Part shown: positions 1 to 5,000 of the stretch, in pieces | Layout of the letters: every line of letters begins with the position of its first letter | Numbering within the stretch: position 1 is the stretch's first letter | From: QHWK01 sp035315685 | GTDB lineage: Bacteria; Acidobacteriota; Vicinamibacteria; Vicinamibacterales; CAVVIG01 | Reading direction: 5' to 3' | Length of the DNA stretch: 5,000 bases | Assembly (NCBI GenBank): GCA_035315685.1 | Contig: DATFXR010000200.1 | Coordinates: 1-5,000, forward strand | Translations under genes and position numbers: made by a program | Notes under the pieces: generated by a model | Told to the model about the DNA's origin: nothing | The model's database searches: none | The model's input: only the letters and a program-made list of their open reading frames with translations

Positions 1-790
1 CACCGGCGACACGAACGCGTACATCCTCTGCAACCCGCAGAACCCGACGGGGAACACCTGGTCGCAGGAAGATCTGTTGAAGCTCGGCGAGATCTGCCTG
101 AAGCATCGCGTCGTCGTGCTGGCCGACGAGATCCACTGCGATTTCGTGCAGAAAGGACAGAAGTACACGCCGTTCGCGACGCTGCCGGACAAGGCGATCG
201 TCAACAACAGCATCACGTTCAAGGCTGCGAGCAAGTCGTTCGGTCTGGCCGCGATGAAGTGCGCGTGGTTCTTCTCCACGAATCAGTCCTTCATGGAGCG
301 GATCAAGCCCTACAACCGCGCCGACCTGACGACGCTGGGCATCATCGCCAGCCACGCCGCCTACACCGGCGGTGAAGACTGGCTGAACCAGTGCGTCGAG
401 TACATCGACGGCAACCACGACTTCGCCGTGTCGTACATCAAGTCGAACATCCCGACGGTCAAGCTGCAGGCGAAGGCGCAGGGCACCTATCTGACGTGGC
501 TCGACGTCACCGAGGTGGCCGAGCGTATCGGCGCCAGGCAGATGGCGGACGAAGCCAACAAGAAGCTGAAGGACGGCGCCAAGGCGCTTTCGCCGGAGCA
601 GATGGTGGAGCGCTGGTTCGTGCGCCACGCGAAGGTGCACATGAACGCGGGCAACTCCTACGGCCTGGGCGGTGCGAATCACATGCGGATGAACATCGCG
701 ACGTCGCGCAAGACGCTCGAGCTGGCGTTGAGCAATCTGGCCGCTGCGCTGAAGAACCCGGCGCCGGACCGGACGTTACTGAACGAGTAG
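1..790 (+). CDS. PLP-dependent MalY/PatB-type C-S lyase or aminotransferase, 3' part of gene
   Basis: This is a fold-type I pyridoxal-phosphate enzyme of the class I/II aminotransferase superfamily, closest in look to MalY/PatB cystathionine beta-lyases, which cleave the C-S bond of cystathionine or cysteine conjugates. The first full codon is at 2 and the TAG stop at 788-790, leaving 262 residues. Visible motifs in fragment numbering: NPQNPTG at 11-17, whose second Asn contacts the cofactor; DEIH at 42-45, whose Asp pairs with the pyridine nitrogen; SITFKAASKSFGLA around 71-84, where Lys78 is the expected Schiff-base lysine; and HMRMNIA near 227-233, where Arg229 should bind the substrate carboxylate. 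MalY is about 390 residues with its lysine near 233, so roughly 150 N-terminal residues lie outside the window. The TTG at 77 is internal, because the NPQNPTG motif lies upstream of it. No signal peptide can be judged. The gene converges on the secreted-protein gene ending at 883. Lyase and aminotransferase activity cannot be separated by eye. Confidence 0.93.
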   Translation, partial: TGDTNAYILCNPQNPTGNTWSQEDLLKLGEICLKHRVVVLADEIHCDFVQKGQKYTPFATLPDKAIVNNSITFKAASKSFGLAAMKCAWFFSTNQSFMERIKPYNRADLTTLGIIASHAAYTGGEDWLNQCVEYIDGNHDFAVSYIKSNIPTVKLQAKAQGTYLTWLDVTEVAERIGARQMADEANKKLKDGAKALSPEQMVERWFVRHAKVHMNAGNSYGLGGANHMRMNIATSRKTLELALSNLAAALKNPAPDRTLLNE

Positions 791-804
791 AGTGTAGGAG
801 TGCA

Positions 805-862
805 GGCCCATGGGGCGGGTGGGGACGGACCGATCGGTCTTACCCTACCCAGCCCACGGGCC
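805..862. terminator. 58-bp dyad symmetry between convergent genes, possible bidirectional terminator
   Basis: The arms 805-823 and 844-862 are imperfect reverse complements, and a perfect 12-bp palindrome, GACCGATCGGTC at 828-839, lies exactly at their centre (833.5). Folding the whole element gives 22 Watson-Crick and 2 G-T pairs out of 29. It starts 14 nt after the plus-strand stop codon and ends 20 nt before the minus-strand stop codon, the usual place for a shared terminator. No T-run follows on either strand, so it is not a classical intrinsic terminator. ATCGGTC of the palindrome recurs as a direct copy at 864-870. A protein-binding palindrome is an alternative. Confidence 0.42.
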
Positions 863-882
863 TATCGGTCCCACACCGCCGC

Positions 883-1479
883 TTACTTCGTTCCGCCAGC
901 CGGGCCCGGGTTTATCGGGATCATCACGTGCGCGCCGGGCGTGCCCGGCAGCATCAGCCACGGCTTGCCATTGCCTTTCAGCGCCGCGTCGCGCTGACTC
1001 TCCGTCGAGACTCCTACCGAGTCCGGCGTCGCATTCGGCACCGACATCACCCACAGCAGCTTGATCCGGCCGGGATCATCTGAGTAGCGATACGACATCG
1101 TGCCGAACGGCGGCGGCTTCAGGCGTCCGTCCTTGGTCGCCGCCTGAATCTCTTTCGTGACGTCATCGTCGGACTTGCCCTGCGCGCGCAGCTTCGCTTC
1201 CATGTCGCGGCGCGGCGCGAGCACTTTGTTGTAGCAGCGGATGAAGCCGTCCTTGGCCTTCGGCTGGCATTCGATGAAGTTGGTGCCCTGGCGGAGCACC
1301 ATTCGCTCGCCGGTCTTCTCGTCGTAGCTGACCACGGTGGCGGCGGCCTTCAGATCCTCGGGCAGCGGCTTCACCGCCTCGGCGATCTTGGCTTCCTTCG
1401 ACTGCGCCGTCTGCGCCCGCACGGCGAGCGGCGTCGCGGCGATGAGCGCCGCGGCAGCGAAACCGATCACGTATCTCAT
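883..1479 (-). CDS. Small exported protein of unknown function with signal peptide
   Basis: The gene encodes 198 residues with a clear signal peptide: MRY, then a hydrophobic run to about residue 19, then AVRAQ, with likely cleavage after Ala22. The product should be periplasmic, outer-membrane-associated or secreted. The mature part is charged and mostly soluble, with no further membrane segment. It has only two cysteines, Cys71 (IECQP) and Cys82 (IRCYN), 11 residues apart, which could form a disulphide. A Lys/Glu-rich helical stretch (about 85-117) is followed by a Pro/Gly-rich C-terminus with TMSYRYSDDP, LLWVMSVPNA and PWLMLPGTPGAHVMIPIN. The ATG at 1479 is preferred over an ATG at 1509: it begins the signal peptide, has GGAGGAG just upstream, and the earlier start lies inside a repeat hairpin. 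I do not recognise the family and assign no function. It lies 118 bp downstream of the DsrE-like gene in the same direction and may be partly cotranscribed with it. Confidence 0.85.
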   Translation of the reverse strand: MRYVIGFAAAALIAATPLAVRAQTAQSKEAKIAEAVKPLPEDLKAAATVVSYDEKTGERMVLRQGTNFIECQPKAKDGFIRCYNKVLAPRRDMEAKLRAQGKSDDDVTKEIQAATKDGRLKPPPFGTMSYRYSDDPGRIKLLWVMSVPNATPDSVGVSTESQRDAALKGNGKPWLMLPGTPGAHVMIPINPGPAGGTK

Positions 1480-1481
1480 GA

Positions 1482-1488
1482 CTCCTCC
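1482..1488 (-). promoter_or_regulatory. Shine-Dalgarno site GGAGGAG that fixes the start at 1479
   Basis: On the minus strand GGAGGAG is followed by TC and then ATG, so the GGAGG core is 4 nt from the start. It is a strong match to the 16S rRNA tail and sets the ATG at 1479 above the in-frame ATG at 1509. It lies 12 nt downstream, in transcript order, of the period-9 hairpin, which could influence its access. Confidence 0.75.
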
Positions 1489-1500
1489 AGTGATGCTGAG

Positions 1501-1589
1501 GGAAAGCAACCGCAGTGATCGCAGAGCACGCAGCGAAAAAATGTTTCGTTCAACTCTGCGAGCTCTGCGTGTTCTGCGGTTGCTTTTCC
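1501..1589. repeat. Inverted array of period-9 CGCAG / CTGCG repeats, long hairpin
   Basis: The left arm (1501-1533) carries CGCAG at 1511, 1520 and 1529, spaced exactly 9 bp. The right arm (1556-1589) carries CTGCG at 1556, 1565 and 1574, also spaced 9 bp. The arms are reverse complements at about 28 of 33 positions with a one-base bulge; the outer ends GGAAA(A)GCAACCGCAG match throughout apart from that bulge. The 22-nt centre contains a smaller hairpin, CGAAA at 1534-1538 and TTTCG at 1544-1548. The element fills most of the gap between the DsrE-like gene and the exported-protein gene, beginning 8 nt after the former's stop. It may end or attenuate transcription, protect mRNA ends, or be a dispersed intergenic repeat. 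No T-run follows the outer stem on either strand. Confidence 0.85.
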
Positions 1590-1597
1590 ACTCCCGA

Positions 1598-2284
1598 TCA
1601 ACCCGCGTAGATGAGCGTGTAGCCGCGTTCCTGCGCGCGATTCACCGCAACGACGCCAGCCGGCACGACGTGGCTGTTCGGCACCAGGTTGGCGACGAAT
1701 TCCTTGTAGATGGCGTCGGCCTCGCCGGCGCCGGCAGCCGCCAGCTGAGTGGCCGCGAAGTGCATCGCCATGTCGCAGACGGCGAAATGCGTTCCGCGCT
1801 TGATCAGCGCGTCGATCGTGTTGCCGAGATTCGGCAATGCGAGCCCGTAGGCCGACGAGTTGAACAGGTTGGTCGTCGGCGCTTCCTTCGTCTTCGGGTC
1901 CTTGAAGTCCACCACCGCCGAGATCGCCTTGCCGTACTTGGCCCACATCGCGTCGGTGAACGCGAACGGCGTCGCGAAGTGGCGCATCACGACGATGATG
2001 CCGAGATCGCCCTCGCCGAGCGAGTAGCCGGCCTTGTTCGCGGCGTACAGGTTGCTCGCGAACAGGACGGCTTCGCCGGCGCCGTTGGCGGTGACGCCGT
2101 CGACCACCATTCGATGTTTGGCTGGAAGCGCGTCCATCCAGTCATCGGCGGGGTGGCGGGTCGACTGAGGCCGGCCGGGCGCTGCCGGCTGCGCCCGCGC
2201 AGTCACCGCACCTGCGCCGGCAGCCGCAGCCGCGGCGCCCAGACCCGTGATGAACCTGCGGCGATCCGACTTCTTCTGTGTCAT
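1598..2284 (-). CDS. Tat-exported DsrE/DsrF-like family protein
   Basis: The gene encodes 228 residues. The N-terminus MTQKKSDRRRFITGLG, then an Ala/Gly-rich hydrophobic stretch and TARAQ, is a twin-arginine signal (Arg9-Arg10), so the folded protein should cross the inner membrane, with cleavage near residue 31. The mature part resembles the DsrE/DsrF fold linked to sulfur-relay proteins: an alternating alpha/beta pattern, DLGIIVVMRH (93-102), DAMWAKYGK (111-119), a single cysteine in RGTHFAVCDMAM (Cys170), and a C-terminal LVPNSHVVPAGVVAVNRAQERGYTLIY that matches the family's 'P-x-G-V, x-R-x-Q-E-x-G-Y' ending. The cysteine sits where DsrE-like proteins often carry theirs. The ATG at 2284 is preferred because it begins the Tat signal and has a ribosome site; an in-frame start at 2557 would run through repeats and overlap the permease gene. 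DsrE proteins are mostly cytoplasmic, so export is notable. The fold call comes from pattern memory; substrate and partner are unknown. Confidence 0.85.
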   Translation of the reverse strand: MTQKKSDRRRFITGLGAAAAAAGAGAVTARAQPAAPGRPQSTRHPADDWMDALPAKHRMVVDGVTANGAGEAVLFASNLYAANKAGYSLGEGDLGIIVVMRHFATPFAFTDAMWAKYGKAISAVVDFKDPKTKEAPTTNLFNSSAYGLALPNLGNTIDALIKRGTHFAVCDMAMHFAATQLAAAGAGEADAIYKEFVANLVPNSHVVPAGVVAVNRAQERGYTLIYAG

Positions 2285-2310
2285 ACGTCCTCTCGCTGAG
2301 ACCAGCGAGA
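2285..2310 (-). promoter_or_regulatory. Perfect 8-bp hairpin touching the ribosome binding site of the DsrE-like gene
   Basis: On the minus strand TCTCGCTG (2310-2303), a four-base loop GTCT (2302-2299) and CAGCGAGA (2298-2291) form a perfect 8-bp stem. GGACGT and the ATG at 2284 follow directly. The likely Shine-Dalgarno sequence AGAGGA starts inside the 3' arm, so folding would hide about half of it. This suggests a leader that limits translation initiation, but the stem could be chance, and nothing identifies a ligand or protein. Confidence 0.5.
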
Positions 2311-2350
2311 AGATCCTAGACCAATCCCGTGCTGCTCGGAAACTCTGATG

Positions 2351-2521
2351 GGGTTCGGCGTTCGGGGTTCGGGGTTCGGAAGTTCTCGTTCTGAGTTCCG
2401 GGGTTCTGGGTTCTCGGATGTCGGTTCTCACGTTCGGAGTTCTGTTCTGGCGGAACCCACGAACCCACGAACCCACAAACAAGAACCCAAGAACGAGAAC
2501 CCCGAACCTCGAACCCCGAAC
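2351..2521. repeat. Mirrored array of period-7 GTTC and GAAC repeats, long imperfect hairpin
   Basis: The left half (2353-2447) has thirteen GTTC cores, the first four exactly 7 bp apart in the form GTTCGGG, later ones 5-8 bp apart with one 14-bp step over a decayed unit. The right half (2453-2521) has nine GAAC cores plus one AAAC, spaced 6-8 bp. The outer parts, 2360-2398 and 2483-2521, are reverse complements at about 34 of 39 positions, including a perfect 11-bp block at 2382-2392 and 2490-2500. The array ends 4 nt from the permease stop codon, so in that gene's transcript it is the start of the 3' untranslated region. No T-run follows it. The period is not a multiple of three and no protein is expected from it. 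Possible roles are mRNA 3'-end protection, transcription termination, or a dispersed repeat family. Confidence 0.9.
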
Positions 2522-2525
2522 CCGG

Positions 2526-5000
2526 TTATTCGGTCCGTAGCGCAACCATCGGGTCAACGCGTGACGCGCGGCGCGCGGGGATCGCGCAGGCCGCGAGCGC
2601 CACCAGCGTCAGCACGGCGGCGACCGATCCGAACGTACGCGGATCGCGTTCAGGGACGCCGAACAGGAGGCTCGCCAGCGCCCGGCTCAGCACGAGGGCG
2701 GCGACGAGCCCGGCGCCGATGCCGACCAGGCCGACGCTCATCCCCTCGCGGACAATCAGTCGCACGACGCCGCCCGGCTGCGCGCCGAGCGCGATGCGAA
2801 GCCCGATCTCGTGCGAGCGCTGCGTCACCGAATACGCCAGGACGCCGTAGATCCCGATCGCGGCGATCGCCAGCGCCACTGCGGCGAAGACGCCGAGTAA
2901 CTGCGCGTTCAGCCGCGGCTGTGCGGCGTTGTTCGTCACCCACTCGTCCATCGTGCGGACGTTCGAAAGCGGCAGCTCGCGATCGAGCTCGTGGACCTTC
3001 TGTCGTACGGCCGGCAGGACGGCCTTGGGACTGCCATCCACCTGCACGACGACGTCCATCAATCCGGCGACGCGGGCCGCGCTCGGATAGTAGAGCGACG
3101 GGGAGTCCTGGCCGAGCGCGGTATTGCGCACGTCGCCGACGACGCCGACGACCGTGAAGACCTTGGTGTCCGCGCGGCGATGCAGCGTACGGCTGATCGG
3201 ATCGTCGTCGCCCCAGAACGTGCGCGCGGTCGCCTGGCTGACGATCGTCACCGGACGCGTCGCCGAATTGTCCGCGTCGGTGAAGTCGCGGCCGCGCAGC
3301 AGCGGTATTCCCATTGCGCGGAAATAGCCCGGGCTGACGATGCGCCAGTCGGTCGGAATCTCGGTTTCTGGCGGCAGCGGCGACTTGCCGGTGGTCGCGA
3401 CAGGCGTCTGGGTGTAGTTGCCCACCCCAAACGGAACGCCGCTCGAGACGGCGGCGGCGCGGACGCCGGGAACCGCCTGCAGCGCGTCGATCAGCGCGCG
3501 ATAGAACGGCGGCGCCGTCGTGTCAGGGCCGTAGCGAACCGGCGGCGGCGCGAGCTGAAACGTCAGCACGCCGCGTGACTCGAAGCCGACGCGGGCGTGC
3601 TGCAGCTGGATCAGCGTCTGGACGAGAAGCGCGGCGCCGATCAGCAGTACCGTCGCGAGCGCCAGTTCGGCCGCGGCGAGGCCGCTGCGCAGGCGCGGCC
3701 GCGCTGCCCCACTCGAGCCACGCCCCGACTGCTTCAGCGCGTCGCGGACGTCGACGGTCGCCGAGCGCCACGACGGCGTCACGCCGAAGAGCAGGCCGGT
3801 CGCCACCGTCGCCGCAGTCGCGAACAGCAGCACCGTCGCATCGACGCCGACCTCTGGCACCGGCAGCAGGTTCGGCGGCAGGCTGCGGTTCATCACTTTC
3901 ACCGCCCACACCGCGAGAGTGATGCCGAGCGCGCCGCCGGCGCACGAGAGCGCGAGGCTCTCGACCAGCAGCTGCCGCAGCAGGCGGCTGCGGCTCGCGC
4001 CCATCGCGGTGCGGATCGCGATTTCCTTCTGCCGTGCGGCGGCGCGCGCCAGCAGCAGGTTCGCGATGTTCGCGCACGCGATGAGCAGCACGCACGCGAC
4101 TGCGGCGAGCAGCACCAGCAGCGCGGTCTGCAGCTGATTGCTGACGAACGCGTTGTGGAAGGTGAGGAGCCGAACGCCCCAGTCCTTCATCTCCGCATAC
4201 TGGCGCGCGACGCGCGACGACACCGTGTTCATCTCGGCCTGCGCCCGCTCGAACGAGACGCCCGGACGCAGGCGGCCGACGACGAAAATCGTGTGGTTGA
4301 GCCGGATCTCGCGCCCGGGATCGATCGTCAGCGGTGTCCAGATGTCGCCGTTGGTCAGCACGGTCATCGCCGCCGGCGCGATGCCGACGACGGTGTAATC
4401 GAGGCCGTTGAAGGTGAGCGTCCTGCCGATGAGCGCCGGATCGCTGCCGAAGCGACGCTTCCACACTCCTTCGCCGATCATCACTACACGCGGCGCACCC
4501 GGCTTCTCCTCGTCGTCCGTGAACGTGCGGCCGGCGATCGGCGACAGGCCGACGACCGGCATCAGCGACGGCGTGATGGGGCCGCCGGTGAACTGCTCCG
4601 GTTCGCCGCTGCCGCTCAAGCTGAAGGTGCCGAAGCCGACTGCCGCGAGCTGCAGCGTCTGCGTCTGCTCCTTCCACGACAGGTAGTTGAGCAGCGATAC
4701 GCCGAAGATCGGCAGGTGCATCACGTCGTTCTTCTCGGCCACCTGGACGAGCCGCTCCGGCGCCGCGAACGGCAGCGGCCGGATGATCACGGCGTTGACG
4801 ACGCTGAAGATGGCGGTGTTGGCGCCGATCGCGAGCGCCACGGTGAGGACGACCGCCGCGCTGAACACGGGCGTTCGCCGCATGGTCCTGAACGCGTAAC
4901 GCAGATCGTTCAGCAGCACATGCGCATGCTCTTTCGGCGCGGTTCGCGCCGTGTCCGCTGCCAGCGCGAGCCAGGCGCGCGGCCGCGCGCCCCCGGCCCA
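2526..5000 (-). CDS. ADOP-type duplicated MacB/FtsX permease, 5' end outside window
   Basis: This is an integral membrane ABC-transporter permease of the FtsX/MacB superfamily with two tandem modules, matching the ADOP class; these are usually not next to an ATPase gene, and their substrates are unknown. The visible 824 residues end at TAA (2526-2528) with the class-typical VDPMVALRTE. Counting from the GTG at 4919: TM1 about 18-45 in the LNDLRYAFRTMRRTPVFS context and ANTAIFSVVNAVIIRPLP; periplasmic MacB-like core about 46-262; TM helices about 264-292, 324-344 and 360-380; a second module with TM about 412-436, a core about 440-670, and TM about 672-697, 724-748 and 765-783. The cytoplasmic FtsX motif appears twice: EIAIRTAMGASRSRLLRQ (299-316) and EIGLRIALGAQ (704-714). 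The GTG is probably not the start: the frame stays open for 27 more codons to the window edge, and RAWLALAADTARTAPKEH there resembles the prefix domain that precedes the permease in ADOP proteins. Its partner ATPase, if any, is not in the window. Confidence 0.93.
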   Translation of the reverse strand, partial: WAGGARPRAWLALAADTARTAPKEHAHVLLNDLRYAFRTMRRTPVFSAAVVLTVALAIGANTAIFSVVNAVIIRPLPFAAPERLVQVAEKNDVMHLPIFGVSLLNYLSWKEQTQTLQLAAVGFGTFSLSGSGEPEQFTGGPITPSLMPVVGLSPIAGRTFTDDEEKPGAPRVVMIGEGVWKRRFGSDPALIGRTLTFNGLDYTVVGIAPAAMTVLTNGDIWTPLTIDPGREIRLNHTIFVVGRLRPGVSFERAQAEMNTVSSRVARQYAEMKDWGVRLLTFHNAFVSNQLQTALLVLLAAVACVLLIACANIANLLLARAAARQKEIAIRTAMGASRSRLLRQLLVESLALSCAGGALGITLAVWAVKVMNRSLPPNLLPVPEVGVDATVLLFATAATVATGLLFGVTPSWRSATVDVRDALKQSGRGSSGAARPRLRSGLAAAELALATVLLIGAALLVQTLIQLQHARVGFESRGVLTFQLAPPPVRYGPDTTAPPFYRALIDALQAVPGVRAAAVSSGVPFGVGNYTQTPVATTGKSPLPPETEIPTDWRIVSPGYFRAMGIPLLRGRDFTDADNSATRPVTIVSQATARTFWGDDDPISRTLHRRADTKVFTVVGVVGDVRNTALGQDSPSLYYPSAARVAGLMDVVVQVDGSPKAVLPAVRQKVHELDRELPLSNVRTMDEWVTNNAAQPRLNAQLLGVFAAVALAIAAIGIYGVLAYSVTQRSHEIGLRIALGAQPGGVVRLIVREGMSVGLVGIGAGLVAALVLSRALASLLFGVPERDPRTFGSVAAVLTLVALAACAIPARRASRVDPMVALRTE

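Noticed and set aside
391..1083. 230-codon plus-strand frame overlapping the PLP enzyme and the gap
   Set aside because: It is an Arg-rich out-of-phase shadow of the PLP enzyme gene and continues antisense to the exported-protein gene.
1534..1548. Intrinsic terminator from the CGAAA/TTTCG hairpin and the adjacent six-base A/T run
   Set aside because: The stem is only 5 bp and AT-leaning, and the T-run on the minus strand lies within the hairpin rather than after it.
1337..2299. 320-codon open frame on the plus strand
   Set aside because: It lies antisense to two well-supported genes, its protein is Arg/Val/His-rich low complexity without motifs, and it runs through the period-9 hairpin. It is a GC-rich shadow.
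2313..2341. Candidate promoter on the minus strand: TTCCGA, 17-bp spacer, TAGGAT
   Set aside because: Only 3/6 and 4/6 matches to the sigma-70 consensus in GC-rich DNA, and the implied start would fall inside the leader hairpin. Not enough support to annotate.
2351..2521. CRISPR-like array
   Set aside because: The units are 7 bp with no unique spacers of 25-40 bp, the array inverts in the middle, and no cas gene is present.
2285..2557. N-terminal extension of the DsrE-like frame by 91 residues to a start at 2557, rich in RTP/EPRTP
   Set aside because: The extension translates the period-7 array and overlaps the permease stop. Its repeated peptides are the 7-bp repeat read in three phases. 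The Tat signal and ribosome site place the start at 2284.
3523..4677. 384-codon open frame on the minus strand in another phase
   Set aside because: It lies wholly within the permease gene and gives an Arg/Ala-rich protein with no membrane segments or motifs, whereas the other phase gives a clear permease.
2526..5000. A complete ABC exporter with its ATPase
   Set aside because: No Walker A, Walker B or LSGGQ signature occurs in any coherent frame. ADOP permeases are normally found without an adjacent ATPase gene.

Overview
The window is GC-rich bacterial DNA, most likely from an acidobacterium (phylum Acidobacteriota; Vicinamibacteria-like is my best guess). The main reason is the large minus-strand gene filling the right half: a two-module MacB/FtsX-type permease of the ADOP class ('acidobacterial duplicated orphan permease'), a paralogous family typical of that phylum. 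This placement rests on family knowledge and composition; no rRNA or marker gene is present.

Layout, left to right: (1) the 3' part of a plus-strand gene for a PLP-dependent enzyme of the MalY/PatB cystathionine beta-lyase or aminotransferase type (1-790, N-terminus outside the window). (2) A 92-bp convergent gap holding a 58-bp dyad symmetry. (3) A minus-strand gene for a small exported protein of unknown function (883-1479). (4) A 118-bp gap almost filled by a hairpin whose two arms are period-9 repeats of CGCAG and CTGCG. (5) A minus-strand gene for a Tat-exported DsrE-like protein (1598-2284). (6) A 241-bp gap with a short hairpin touching the ribosome binding site and a long mirrored array of period-7 GTTC and GAAC units. 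(7) The ADOP permease (2526-5000, N-terminus outside the window; the frame stays open to the edge). No gene-free stretch exceeds 300 bp, and I see no tRNA, rRNA, insertion sequence or CRISPR array.

The three minus-strand genes point the same way, but long repeat hairpins separate them, so they are not clearly one operon. All three minus-strand products are predicted to sit in or beyond the inner membrane: an integral permease, a Tat substrate and a signal-peptide protein. The aminotransferase-like gene converges on them and is probably unrelated, although a C-S lyase near a DsrE-like protein allows a weak sulfur-metabolism guess.

The most unusual content is between the genes. Each of the three gaps carries a different long inverted symmetry, and two of them share one design: a short-period tandem array facing its own reverse complement. 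I recognise no complete defence, mobile or biosynthetic system.
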